DNA from: Coriobacteriaceae bacterium AM100-PB1-1D-6A
GTDB taxonomy: Bacteria; Actinomycetota; Coriobacteriia; Coriobacteriales; Coriobacteriaceae
Assembly (NCBI GenBank): GCA_027660625.1
Contig: JAQDNC010000001.1
Location: forward strand, 248,001-312,000
Direction: 5' to 3'
Length of the DNA stretch: 64,000 nt
Shown: in pieces, positions 16,182 through 26,830 of the stretch
Layout: each line of letters opens with the position of its first letter
Position numbering within the stretch: position 1 is the first letter of the stretch
Program-made: the position numbers and the translations under genes
The notes under the pieces: model-generated
The model's database searches: none
What the model was told of the DNA's origin: nothing
Seen by the model: the letters and a program-made list of their open reading frames with translations, nothing else

Positions 16182-16198
16182 TGTTTGAAGCGGTGAGC

Positions 16199-16255
16199 TT
16201 ACAAGCCGAACTTGGGCGCCTTGTTGCCGCCCTTGAGGTCGGCGGTGCCCACTCG
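16199..16255 (-). pseudogene. possible C-terminal gene remnant
   Basis: On the minus strand the sequence reads RVGTADLKGGNKAPKFGL followed by a stop, in the GC-rich codon style of real genes here. No start or longer frame is attached, because the sequence upstream of it loses coding character. It may be the tail of a deleted gene. The parent protein is not recognised. Confidence 0.25.
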
Positions 16256-16366
16256 TAAGGTGTGCGTTACGCGATTGTTTCGAAACGGGCGGGAAACACA
16301 ACGATGCCCTGATGCTCCTACTATGCCTATTCAACTGACTGTCTAAATATCTAGGGGAGGATCGCG

Positions 16367-19300
16367 ATGCAGGCAGATTCCGCTCAACAGCAGGGCCTTT
16401 ATCGCCCCGAATTCGACCACGATGCATGTGGCATCGGCGCACTTGCCGATATCAACGGTGAGCGCCATCACCAGATTCTGGACGATGCGCTGTCCATTCT
16501 GGTCAACTTGGAGCACCGCGGCGGCACAGGACTCGAGAAGAACACTGGCGACGGCGCTGGCATCCTGTTCCAGGTTCCGCATCACTTTTTCCGTAAAGAG
16601 GCTCAAAAGTGTGGCCAGATTCTGCCGGCAGAGGGCGACTATGGCGTGGCCATGCTGTTCTTCCCGCAGGACGAGAAGGGCGTAGAGGATGCCCGCCGCG
16701 TGTTTGAGGAGGGCTGCGCCGAGGCTGGCGTGCCGCTGCTCTTTTGGCGCGAGGTGCCGGTCGACCCGCACGACCTGGGCGAGACAGCCCGCGCCTGCAT
16801 GCCCACTATCCTTCAGGCCTTCCTGGGCCGACCGGACGACACGCCCGCCGGCGATGCCTTCGAGCGCCGTCTGTATGTGTGCCGCCGCACCATCGAGAAG
16901 AAGGCCGATGCCGAGTTCGCCCTGCGCGACAAGATCTTCTACGTGTGCTCCATGAGCTCGCGCACTGTCGTGTACAAGGGCATGCTGGTCGCCACGCAGA
17001 TGCGCCGCTTCTTCATCGACCTCAACGACGCCGCCGTCAAGACGGCCGTGGCGCTCGTCCACTCGCGCTACTCCACCAATACCACGCCCAGCTGGGAGCG
17101 TGCACATCCCAACCGCTTTATCATCCACAACGGCGAGATCAACACCCTCAAGGGCAACGTCAACTGGATTCGCGCCCGCGAGCCCAACCTGTACAGCCCC
17201 GTGCTGCAGCACGATCTTGAGCGCGTGATGCCCATCATCAACCGCGAGGGCTCCGACTCCGCGATTCTGGACAACGTGCTCGAGTTTTTGGTCATGAACG
17301 GCCGTCCGCTCACGCGCGCCGCATCCATGCTGCTGCCCGAGCCGTGGGACCACAACGACAGCCTGAGCGAGGAGCGCCGCGCCTACGACGCCTACCAGTC
17401 CATGCTCATGGAGCCGTGGGACGGTCCTGCCGCTATCGCCTTTACCGACGGTCGCACGCTGGGTGCCGCCCTCGACCGTAACGGCTTGCGTCCCGCCCGC
17501 TACTATGTGACGCGCGACGGTCGCTTTATGCTGGCAAGCGAGGTGGGCACCATCGAGGTGAGCCCCGAGAACATCCTGACGAGCGGCTGCCTGGGACCGG
17601 GCCAGATGCTCGAGGTCGATTTTGCCCGCGGCCGCGTCATCTACAACGACGAGCTGCGCGCCCGTTACGCCAAGGAAAAGCCCTATCGCGACTGGATCGC
17701 CGAGGAGACGCTGACCGTCGACGCACTCGACAAGCCCGCCGCGCCCGCGCCCGCCGAGGATGCCGAGGTGCCCGCCGCCGTGCGCATGGCCAAGCTCGGG
17801 TATCACTGGGATGATGTTGACGAAGTCGTGCGTCCCATGGCCCAGCAGGGCAAGGCGCCGCTCGCCTCGATGGGTATCGATGCGCCGCTGGCCTGCCTGT
17901 CCAAGAAGACGCGCTCGTTCTTCGACTACTTCTATCAGCTGTTCGCTCAGGTCACGAACCCGCCGATCGACGCCCTGCGCGAGCATATGGTCACCTCGAC
18001 CACGCTCTACCTGGGCAACCACGGCAACCTGCTCGAGGACTCCCGCACGGCCTGCCAGCTGGTGCGTCTGGAGTGCCCGCTGCTGAGCGAGGAGGAGTTC
18101 GACCGCATTTGCGCGATTGACCGTGTTGGCTTTAAGACCCGCCGGTTCCGTGCCGTGTACCGCCGCGATGCGGGTGAGGGCGCGCTGCAGGCTGCGCTCA
18201 AGCAGCTTGCAGAGGACGTTGAGGCTGCGGTCCGCGACGGCGTGAACATCGTGGTATTGAGCGACCGCGCTGCCGCAGGCGAGGTACCCGTACCGTCACT
18301 GCTCGCCGTGGGCTGCGTGCACAACCACCTGATCCGCGCCGGCGTGCGTACCTTTGCCGACATCGTGGTGGAGTGCGGCGATGCCGTGTCCCCGCACGAC
18401 TTTGCGGCGCTGGTGGGCTACTCCGCGAGCGGCATCTATCCGTACAACGCGCATGCGTGCATTCGCGACTTGGCGGCGCACGGCGATCTGGACGTGACAG
18501 CCGAGCAGGGCATCGCCAACTACAACAAGGCTGCGACCGCCGGCATCGTTTCCATCATGTCCAAGATGGGCATCTCCACGGTGCAGAGCTACCATTCGGC
18601 GCAGATCTTCGAGGCCGTGGGCTTTACGCCGGAGTTCGTCAATGCGTACTTCGCTGGCACGGTGAGCCGTGTGGGCGGTATGGGTGTCGAGGACGTTGAG
18701 CGCGAGCAAAACGAGCGCTACGACGCCGCGCTCGCTATCCTTAAGAGCCCGGCTCCCGATCAACTGCCCACGCTGGGCCTGACCAAGTGGCGCCCGCTTG
18801 GCGGCGAGGATCACCTCATCGATCCGCAGACTGTCTACTTGCTGCAGACCGCCTGCCGTGAGGACAGCTACGACACCTTTAAGGAGTACAGCGCCCGCCT
18901 GCACCGCACCGGCCGTGCCGTGCGCCTGCGTGACCTGCTGGACTTTAATGCCAACGGTCGCACGCCGGTTTCGCTCGACGAGGTGGAGCCCGCGCTCAAC
19001 ATCGTCCGCCGCTTTAACACCGGCGCCATGTCGTACGGTTCCATCAGCAAAGAGGCACACGAGTGCATGGCCATCGCCATGAACCGCCTGCACGGTCGTT
19101 CCAACTCGGGCGAGGGCGGCGAGGATCCGCGTCGCGAGACCCCGCTGGCCAACGGTGACTCCAAGAATTCCGCCATCAAGCAGGTGGCAAGCGCGCGCTT
19201 TGGCGTGACGAGCCGCTACCTGTGCAGCGCCTTTGAGATTCAGATCAAGATGGCCCAGGGCGCCAAACCCGGCGAGGGCGGACACCTGCCCGGCAAGAAG

Positions 19301-21064
19301 GTCTACCCCTGGATTGCCGAGGTCCGTCAGTCCACGCCCGGCATCGGCCTGATCTCGCCTCCGCCGCACCACGACATCTACTCCATCGAGGACCTGGCGG
19401 AGCTTATCTTCGATCTTAAGAACGCCAACCCCGGCGCGCGCGTGTCGGTCAAGCTGGTCAGCGAGGCCGGCGTCGGCACCATCGCCACCGGTGTGGCCAA
19501 GGGCGCGGCCGACAAGATCTTGATCAGCGGTCACAATGGCGGCTCGGGCGCCGCTGCGCGCGACTCTATCTGGCATGCGGGCCTGCCGCTGGAGCTTGGC
19601 CTTGCCGAGGCCCAGCAGACGCTGCTGCAAAACGGCCTGCGCTCGCGCGTGGTGCTCGAGGCCGACGGCAAGCTCATGGACGGCACCGATGTTGCCGTCG
19701 CCTGCCTGCTGGGCGCCGAGGAGTTTGGCTTTGCGACCATGCCGCTCATCTCGATGGGCTGCCTCATGCAGCGCGACTGCCAGCAGGATACCTGCCCCGC
19801 CGGCATCGCCACGCAAAACTGCCGCCTGCGTCGCGGCTTCCGCGGCAAGCCCGAGCACGTCGAGCACTTTATGCTCTTTGTTGCCGAGCAGCTGCGCGAG
19901 GTCATGGCGAGCCTGGGCTTCCGCACCGTCGACGAGATGGTCGGCCATCCCGAGTGCTTGCGCCAGATTGAGGTCCCGGGCAACCGTAAGGCCAACCTGC
20001 TCGATCTGTCGCCCGTGCTGGCGAGCGCGACCTGCGAGTTCGGTGCCCATATCCCGGGTGCCGACGGTCGTCACTTCCTGCCGCAGATGGCCGCGGACAG
20101 CGAGCTCGACAAGACGCTCGACTCCACGCTGTTCGTGCCCTATACGGCCGATGCCCGTGCCCACTTGCGTCCGATTCGCTTCCGCGCTGATATCGCCAAC
20201 GTCAACCGTTGCGTGGGCACCATCCTGGGTAACGCGGTGACCAAGGCACATCCCGAGGGCCTGCCCGTCGGCTCCATCACCATCGATTGCGATGGATCGG
20301 CCGGTCAGAGCTTTGGCGCCTTCCTGCCGCGCGGCATTACGCTCAACGTGTGCGGCGACGCCAACGACTACTTTGGCAAGGGCCTTTCGGGCGGCGAGGT
20401 GTCGGTGCGCCCCAACCCGCATGCGACCTATAAGTTCGACGAAAACATCATCGTGGGCAACGTTGCGTTCTTTGGCGCCACGAGCGGCCGTGGCTTCATC
20501 AACGGCCTGGCCGGCCAGCGCTTTGGCGTACGCAACTCCGGTGCCACCGTGGTGGTCGAGGGTTGCGGCAACCACGGTTGCGAGTACATGACGGGTGGCC
20601 TGGCGCTCATCCTGGGCGAGGTCGGGCAGAACTTCGCTGCCGGCATGACGGGTGGCGTGGCTTATGTCTTTGACCAGTACGGCACGCTCGATGCCCGCGT
20701 GAACCACGAGAGCGTTGAGCTCAAGGCCCCGACTGCCGGCGAGCTGGCGCAGATTCGCGAGCTCATCCAGGAGCACGTGGACGCGACGCAGAGCCCGCGC
20801 GGCATCAAGCTGCTCTACAGCTTTGAGACGATGAGCAAGCACTTTGTGAAGGTCATTCCGACCGAGTACGAGCGTGTGCTGGCGATTGTCGCCGCGAGCG
20901 AGGCTGCCGGCAAGACACATGCGCAGGCAGAGGAGCTGGCGTTTGACATCGTGACCGGTCGCGCGAGCGCCGCGGATGTCGCTCGCTTCGATATTGCGGG
21001 CGGTGCTGCGGGTACTGCGTCCGTGGACGCCAGCTCTGTTGCTTCGACCAAGAAGGAGGCGTAA
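16367..21064 (+). CDS. gltB: glutamate synthase large subunit
   Basis: Transfers the amide of glutamine to 2-oxoglutarate. 1565 residues, slightly longer than usual. Order: a class II glutaminase domain whose nucleophile is C21 (DACGIGAL), preceded by a 20-residue propeptide to be removed; central domain; FMN-binding synthase domain with GHNGGSGAA; cysteine cluster CLMQRDCQQDTCPAG for the 3Fe-4S centre; and the C-terminal beta-helix rich in glycine (GLAGQRFGVRNSGA). The ATG at 16367 follows AGGGGAGG. gltD follows after 5 bp, so both subunits come from one mRNA. Confidence 0.96.
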   Translation: MQADSAQQQGLYRPEFDHDACGIGALADINGERHHQILDDALSILVNLEHRGGTGLEKNTGDGAGILFQVPHHFFRKEAQKCGQILPAEGDYGVAMLFFPQDEKGVEDARRVFEEGCAEAGVPLLFWREVPVDPHDLGETARACMPTILQAFLGRPDDTPAGDAFERRLYVCRRTIEKKADAEFALRDKIFYVCSMSSRTVVYKGMLVATQMRRFFIDLNDAAVKTAVALVHSRYSTNTTPSWERAHPNRFIIHNGEINTLKGNVNWIRAREPNLYSPVLQHDLERVMPIINREGSDSAILDNVLEFLVMNGRPLTRAASMLLPEPWDHNDSLSEERRAYDAYQSMLMEPWDGPAAIAFTDGRTLGAALDRNGLRPARYYVTRDGRFMLASEVGTIEVSPENILTSGCLGPGQMLEVDFARGRVIYNDELRARYAKEKPYRDWIAEETLTVDALDKPAAPAPAEDAEVPAAVRMAKLGYHWDDVDEVVRPMAQQGKAPLASMGIDAPLACLSKKTRSFFDYFYQLFAQVTNPPIDALREHMVTSTTLYLGNHGNLLEDSRTACQLVRLECPLLSEEEFDRICAIDRVGFKTRRFRAVYRRDAGEGALQAALKQLAEDVEAAVRDGVNIVVLSDRAAAGEVPVPSLLAVGCVHNHLIRAGVRTFADIVVECGDAVSPHDFAALVGYSASGIYPYNAHACIRDLAAHGDLDVTAEQGIANYNKAATAGIVSIMSKMGISTVQSYHSAQIFEAVGFTPEFVNAYFAGTVSRVGGMGVEDVEREQNERYDAALAILKSPAPDQLPTLGLTKWRPLGGEDHLIDPQTVYLLQTACREDSYDTFKEYSARLHRTGRAVRLRDLLDFNANGRTPVSLDEVEPALNIVRRFNTGAMSYGSISKEAHECMAIAMNRLHGRSNSGEGGEDPRRETPLANGDSKNSAIKQVASARFGVTSRYLCSAFEIQIKMAQGAKPGEGGHLPGKKVYPWIAEVRQSTPGIGLISPPPHHDIYSIEDLAELIFDLKNANPGARVSVKLVSEAGVGTIATGVAKGAADKILISGHNGGSGAAARDSIWHAGLPLELGLAEAQQTLLQNGLRSRVVLEADGKLMDGTDVAVACLLGAEEFGFATMPLISMGCLMQRDCQQDTCPAGIATQNCRLRRGFRGKPEHVEHFMLFVAEQLREVMASLGFRTVDEMVGHPECLRQIEVPGNRKANLLDLSPVLASATCEFGAHIPGADGRHFLPQMAADSELDKTLDSTLFVPYTADARAHLRPIRFRADIANVNRCVGTILGNAVTKAHPEGLPVGSITIDCDGSAGQSFGAFLPRGITLNVCGDANDYFGKGLSGGEVSVRPNPHATYKFDENIIVGNVAFFGATSGRGFINGLAGQRFGVRNSGATVVVEGCGNHGCEYMTGGLALILGEVGQNFAAGMTGGVAYVFDQYGTLDARVNHESVELKAPTAGELAQIRELIQEHVDATQSPRGIKLLYSFETMSKHFVKVIPTEYERVLAIVAASEAAGKTHAQAEELAFDIVTGRASAADVARFDIAGGAAGTASVDASSVASTKKEA

Positions 21065-21069
21065 GTGCC

Positions 21070-22551
<1,482 letters not shown>

Positions 22552-22563
22552 GGTAGTCATTCA

Positions 22564-22604
22564 AGAGCGCCCCCAACGACTAGTCATTGGGGGCGCTCTT
22601 TTTT
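22564..22604 (+). terminator. intrinsic terminator of gltBD
   Basis: AGAGCGCCCCCAA and TTGGGGGCGCTCT perfect stem with six T. Confidence 0.95.
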
Positions 22605-22761
22605 GTCTAGTCGTCGGGGGACACTCTTAACGTCTGACTGCTCATTTGCTGACGTGTGGGCTTGCGACGCCTTGCTGTTTTCGTGATGGCTGCGGCTGGC
22701 AAGCTCAAAATCTCTGTTTATTTGCCTATGTTTAACTGGGGTTTTGTTTCGGTATAACGTA

Positions 22762-22793
22762 TCGGTCAAGCGTTCCGTCAAGTATTCGGTCAG
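22762..22793. promoter_or_regulatory. 12-bp periodic direct repeats upstream of an unknown gene
   Basis: TCGGTCAAG (22762), TCCGTCAAG (22774) and TCGGTCAG (22786) follow each other at exactly 12 bp. They lie about 100 bp before the next start. They may be operator half-sites; no named regulator fits. The rest of 22605-22894 shows no gene. Confidence 0.35.
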
Positions 22794-22894
22794 TATCTGG
22801 TTTGCAGCCCGATGCCCATTTCGCCCGCGCTGGCGACCACCACCGGCTCTCCTCGTAAGCTCAAATTGAGGTTCATCAGTTTGAGGAGGATGTC

Positions 22895-23602
22895 ATGGCT
22901 GACCATGTTTTGGACCGGGGACGTCTGACCGAGGCCGTCGGTGACGATATTGCCGACATGGCCCAGTTTTGGATGCTGCGCAAGTTTCAGTTTTTGGAGC
23001 CGGCGCGCACACAGTTCGAAGTGATAGTCGATCCATGGCTCAGCTATTGCGAAGAACCATCGCAAAGCGAAATCATGGCCTATAACATGGCATTTACCGA
23101 TTGGCTGCTGTTCGAGCGTCCCTATTACCATGGCAAGACGCTGCTTGAGCTGTATGTGGACGAGCCGCCGGCGTCGCTTTCGCCTGCTTCGCTCAGGCGG
23201 CTCGAACAGGTGCGCGACACGCAGTATTTCTCGCGCTTTGGCATTTTGGACAAGGATCCTGCGACTGGTATGGTCGCGCTGCGCGACACGCGCACCGACC
23301 GTCGTTTTGATGTCTACGATCCACATATCGTGCAAAAAGAGCACTGGCGCGATGGTGCGATTGCGGTGCGCATCGCGTGCGTCGACGATGTTTGGCTGAC
23401 GGCGGGGCAGCTCTACCTCTACGACATTGCGCGCCTGAGCGATACGGCGGTCGACGGGCCCGGCGCGGTGCATCCCGAGGACCTAGAGGACGGTTTCGAC
23501 ACCTCGTGCATCAGCTTCTTTCTGAGACTGGTCCGCGACATCATGGGTGCCCAGGGGCGCTACGTAAAGTCCCTCAACATCTACGAACAGGAATGGGAGT
23601 AG
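22895..23602 (+). CDS. hypothetical protein
   Basis: 235 residues, acidic, soluble, with many aromatic residues (PWLSYCEEP, DWLLFERPYY). No signal peptide, membrane segment or known motif is visible. The frame has normal codon use, and GAGGAGG lies 6 bp before the ATG. The stretch CTCAAA...TTTGAG just upstream can pair and would cover the edge of that site. The gene stands alone between gltD and family A array 3. Function unknown. Confidence 0.75.
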   Translation: MADHVLDRGRLTEAVGDDIADMAQFWMLRKFQFLEPARTQFEVIVDPWLSYCEEPSQSEIMAYNMAFTDWLLFERPYYHGKTLLELYVDEPPASLSPASLRRLEQVRDTQYFSRFGILDKDPATGMVALRDTRTDRRFDVYDPHIVQKEHWRDGAIAVRIACVDDVWLTAGQLYLYDIARLSDTAVDGPGAVHPEDLEDGFDTSCISFFLRLVRDIMGAQGRYVKSLNIYEQEWE

Positions 23603-23962
23603 GGGATGGGCTGTCGCAGCGCCGCCGCCTGTCTATTTGTCTCGGTCTGTAACGTCTAGAGACCGTTTGGACCCGTAGTTGTTACCGATCGAGATGAACA
23701 GTGCAGACTCGACTGAATGTCTCGATCTGTAACAGCAAGGGGCCGTTTGGCCATCTAGCTGTTACAGATCAAGACGGAAGGTTGGCGCCTGCCGAAAGAT
23801 CTCGATCTGTAACGGAAAGGGGCCAAAAATCGGTCTAACTGTTACAGATTGAGACAAAGGTTGGACGCGGTGACGAAAGATCTTGTTCTGTAACAACTAG
23901 AGGCTTAAAGACTGTCTTCCTGTTACAGATCGAGACGTTTGTCGGCGGCGGCAACGGTGACG
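23603..23962. other. intergenic, filled by family A array 3
   Basis: Nearly the whole stretch is the four-unit repeat array described at 23640-23935. The last arm ends 27 bp before the chosen start of the nuclease-like gene. Confidence 0.8.
23640..23935. repeat. family A array 3 (four inverted pairs)
   Basis: Units start at 23640, 23720, 23800 and 23881; all inner spacers are 25 bp and linkers are 25, 25 and 26 bp. This is the longest array. Its arms include the most diverged ones (TCTCGGTCTGTAACG, TCTTGTTCTGTAACA). It ends just upstream of the PD-(D/E)XK gene. Confidence 0.92.
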
Positions 23963-25030
23963 ATGGTCCAGTTGTCCGATGTGGTGATGGAAGTGTCTAA
24001 TACCGTTTTCAAACACAAGCATACGACTCGCAACACGTTGGCGCGGAGCAGGATGCTCGCGCGGCTCACGGAGGCGACCGAGCAAGGTGCACTGCTCGCA
24101 ACGCATGACAATGCCGAGCTCATGTGGCTGCGACGCCATGTCGGAACCGACGATATCGCGGAGCCCGAGTCGTATCTGTTCTGTTTTCAACATGATTGGG
24201 ATACGTTGACACCGGCGGAGCGAGCGCTGCGTACCATCAAAGGGCTTGCAGAGTTTCATCCCGATTGGGCGTTTTGGGGTTATGACGCGGCACTTTTGTG
24301 GGGTTTGGAGGTGCCGAATGATCTGCTTGGGCCACGATATCTTGTTAAGACAGGTTGCTCGGTGACGTTGAGCAGCGGCTGCAGGTTGTTGCGTCCGCAG
24401 ATGGCGGGCACGCTCGAGCGTGTTGATGGCGTGCGGGTGACGTCGTTTTGGCGCACGGTGAAGGATTGTCTGCTGCGTGCGCCGTTTTCGTATGGTCTGG
24501 CGATCGCCGATTCTGCGCTGCGGGCGAAGGGCATATCGCGCGACGACCTCTGCGAACGGCTCCAGGCCGATTGCGAGGGCAGACGCGGGTATCGCAGAGC
24601 TCAGGTGATTGCGTCGCATGCGGACGGGCTGTCCGAAAACGGTGGCGAGTCTCGGTTCCGGGCGTTCTTTATTGCATACGGTTTTCCGGTGCCAGAGTTG
24701 CAGGTGGAGTTTCGTGACCCGCTTGATTCGAGCCAAGTGTTTCGCGTTGATTATTTCTGGAGGCTAGAGGACGGGACGTGCGTGATTGGCGAGCTCGATG
24801 GAAAGGGAAAGTATGCCTTACAGAACGACGAGGGTCGGGAGTCGGTCGACCCATTCGTGGCAGAACGTCAGCGAGAGTCTCATCTGACGATGCTCGGACA
24901 TAAGGTGCTTCGGTTTACGTTTAACGAACTCAAAGACCCGGGGAAGCTGGTCGAGAAAATGAGGCTGGCGGGTATTCCTCGGCAGGTTGAATTGGCTGAG
25001 GAGTGGAGATGCCAGTGGTATGGGCGCTGA
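23963..25030 (+). CDS. AbiEi-like winged-helix and PD-(D/E)XK (DUF559/Vsr-like) nuclease protein
   Basis: About 355 residues. The N-terminal two thirds (to about 200) resemble the AbiEi-type domain of actinobacterial proteins, with GYDAALLWGLEVP and the typical RVTSFWRTVKDCLLRAPF segment. The C-terminal third (about 225-350) is a Vsr/DUF559-like nuclease: E229 in GGESRFR, D263 in RVDYFW, then E277-x-D279-x-K281 in GELDGKGKY, followed by ERQRESHLTMLGHKVLRFTF. All expected catalytic positions are kept, so it may be active. The start is unclear: ATG 23963 (used), ATG 23987, or TTG 23939; none has a good ribosome-binding site. Family A arrays frame it closely on both sides. No toxin partner gene is adjacent. 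Confidence 0.75.
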   Translation: MVQLSDVVMEVSNTVFKHKHTTRNTLARSRMLARLTEATEQGALLATHDNAELMWLRRHVGTDDIAEPESYLFCFQHDWDTLTPAERALRTIKGLAEFHPDWAFWGYDAALLWGLEVPNDLLGPRYLVKTGCSVTLSSGCRLLRPQMAGTLERVDGVRVTSFWRTVKDCLLRAPFSYGLAIADSALRAKGISRDDLCERLQADCEGRRGYRRAQVIASHADGLSENGGESRFRAFFIAYGFPVPELQVEFRDPLDSSQVFRVDYFWRLEDGTCVIGELDGKGKYALQNDEGRESVDPFVAERQRESHLTMLGHKVLRFTFNELKDPGKLVEKMRLAGIPRQVELAEEWRCQWYGR

Positions 25031-25039
25031 GAGGTTTTG

Positions 25040-25175
25040 TCTCGATCTGTAACGTTTAGAGGCTGTTTGAGCTCGTAATTGTTACAGATCGAGACAAGCC
25101 GGTGAAACGTCGACCGAATGTCTCGATCTGTAACATCAAGGGGCCTAATAACCCTGTACCTGTTACAGATCGAGA
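25040..25175. repeat. family A array 4 (two inverted pairs)
   Basis: Units at 25040-25094 and 25121-25175 with 25-bp spacers and a 26-bp linker. It starts 9 bp after the stop of the nuclease-like gene, completing the frame around it. Confidence 0.92.
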
Positions 25176-25326
25176 CATTTCCCTGGTGTCGTTGGGGTGG
25201 GACTGCAACGTGTTCCGTCTCCCCACATCCCCTCTTCCTTCCGTTAACCGATGCGTCTGCGGCAATCCAGCGGGACTAGGTGATAATGGACAAATGTTCA
25301 TGTTAATCGTGAGGGAGGAGCTCGAT

Positions 25327-26697
25327 ATGGCATTTGCCGATCGTTCCACGTTGTTTATCAATGCGACCATTCTGGATGGTTCGGAGCATATGGAGCCGCA
25401 ACCCGATATGGCCGTGACTGTTGAGCGCGGCGTCATCACCTGGATGGGGCCGAGTGCTGTGGCGCAGGCGCCTGCAGGTGCCGAGGTTATCGACCTGGGT
25501 GGTGCGTATCTCATGCCCGGTCTCATCAATATGCACGTGCACCTGTGCGGCTCGGGCAAGCCTGTCTCGGCCGGCGATGCGGGAGCGCTGATGAAGAAAC
25601 TCGATAATCCCGTGGGCCGTGCCATCGTCCGCCGCATCCTCAAGGGCAGTGCCCAGCAGCAGCTGGCAAGCGGCGTGACCACGGTGCGCGGCGCGGGCGA
25701 CCCGCTGTTTGCCGACATTGCCGTGCGCGACGCTATCGACGCCGGCAAGTATCAGGGTCCGCGCCTGGTAGCGCCGGGAACGGGCGTCACGGTGCCGGGC
25801 GGCCATGGCGCGGGCTTGTTCGCCCAGGTGGCCAACAGCCCCGTCGAGGCAGCCGAGCAGGTGCGAGACCTGTATGCGCGCGGCGCCGACGTCATTAAGC
25901 TGTTCGTAACGGGCGGTGTGTTCGATGCGACCGAGGTGGGCGAGCCGGGCGTGCTGCGTATGCCGGTGGAGGTTGCCGCGGCGGCGTGCAAGGCGGCGCA
26001 CGAGGTGGGTCTGCCGGTTATGGCTCATGTCGAGAGCACCGAGGGCGTGAAGGCCGCGCTTGAGGCCGGGGTCGACACGATCGAGCACGGTGCCCCGATG
26101 ACGCCCGAGATCCTGGAGCTGTATCGCGGCGCCGCGGGCACACAGCTCGAGGGACGCGCGCCGAGCGTGACCTGCACGATCAGCCCGGCGCTGCCGTTTG
26201 TGTTGCTCGATCCGGAGAAGACCCATTCGACTGACACGCAAAAGAAGAACGGCGACATCGTGTGCTCGGGCATTATCGAGAGTGCTCGTGCGGCGCTGGA
26301 AGCTGGCGTTAAGGTGGGCCTTGGCACAGATTCGAGCTGCCCGTTCGTGACGCAGTACGACATGTGGCGTGAGGTGGCCTATTTTGCCAAGTATGTCGGC
26401 GTGAGCAACGCCTTCGCGCTGCATACGGCTACGCAGGTCAATGCCGAGCTCCTGGGGCTGGGCGGCGAGACCGGTACGATCGAGTGCGGCAAGGCCGCCG
26501 ATATCCTGGTGACGCGCAAGAATCCGCTCGATGACCTGTGCGCTCTGCGTGAGCCGACGCATGTGATGTGTCGCGGTGATCTGGTACGCAAGCTCAAGGT
26601 GAAACGTATTCCCGAGGTGGACGCCGAGCTCGACACGATTATGGCCATGCCTGCAGAAGCGCTTGCCGAGGAGCTGGCCCGCGACGGCGTGGCGTAG
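25327..26697 (+). CDS. amidohydrolase-family metal-dependent hydrolase (imidazolonepropionase/prolidase-like)
   Basis: 456 residues, cytoplasmic. Amidohydrolase fold with metal-site motifs in order: NMHVHL near residues 66-72, lysine in DVIKLFVTGG (likely carboxylated), histidine in VMAHVES, histidine in IEHGAPM, aspartate in GLGTDSSCPF, then a C-terminal return to the beta sandwich with GKAADILVTRKNPLDDL. This set is typical of Xaa-Pro dipeptidase-like and related hydrolases in anaerobes. ATG 25327 follows GGGAGGAG; the open frame upstream covers array 4. The substrate cannot be read from the sequence. Confidence 0.88.
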   Translation: MAFADRSTLFINATILDGSEHMEPQPDMAVTVERGVITWMGPSAVAQAPAGAEVIDLGGAYLMPGLINMHVHLCGSGKPVSAGDAGALMKKLDNPVGRAIVRRILKGSAQQQLASGVTTVRGAGDPLFADIAVRDAIDAGKYQGPRLVAPGTGVTVPGGHGAGLFAQVANSPVEAAEQVRDLYARGADVIKLFVTGGVFDATEVGEPGVLRMPVEVAAAACKAAHEVGLPVMAHVESTEGVKAALEAGVDTIEHGAPMTPEILELYRGAAGTQLEGRAPSVTCTISPALPFVLLDPEKTHSTDTQKKNGDIVCSGIIESARAALEAGVKVGLGTDSSCPFVTQYDMWREVAYFAKYVGVSNAFALHTATQVNAELLGLGGETGTIECGKAADILVTRKNPLDDLCALREPTHVMCRGDLVRKLKVKRIPEVDAELDTIMAMPAEALAEELARDGVA

Positions 26698-26730
26698 GTG
26701 TGACAAAGGTGCAGCTCCGTTGCCGCATAC

Positions 26731-26768
26731 AAAAAGCCGAGGTCTCAACACGAGGCCTCGGCTTTTTT
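26731..26768. terminator. bidirectional intrinsic terminator
   Basis: AAAAAGCCGAGG and CCTCGGCTTTTTT flank the loop, with A-run and T-run on the two sides. It serves the amidohydrolase gene and possibly the convergent minus-strand gene. Confidence 0.92.
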
Positions 26769-26790
26769 ATCGAACAAATACTTAAGATTT

Positions 26791-26819
26791 GGGACAAACA
26801 AACCTGATTAATTTGTCCC
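26791..26819. repeat. family F inverted repeat, copy F1
   Basis: GGGACAAA and TTTGTCCC around a loop holding AAACCTGATTA, between convergent genes. Confidence 0.5.
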
Positions 26820-26830
26820 GCGTGCGGGCG

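Larger units (their letters stand above)
15845..16366. other. intergenic region between mntH and gltB
   Basis: Holds family A array 2, a possible gene remnant at 16199-16255, and the gltB leader. In the leader, TGTTTC (16277-16282) and GAAACA (16294-16299) form an inverted repeat. I do not recognise a riboswitch or T-box. Confidence 0.5.

Noticed and set aside
16199-16366. Riboswitch or T-box before gltB
   Set aside because: No specifier, anti-terminator or known aptamer pattern could be recognised.
23640-23935. Family A units as integron attC sites
   Set aside because: Like attC they have conserved ends and variable middles, but they lie in tandem without gene cassettes, and there is no tyrosine integrase.
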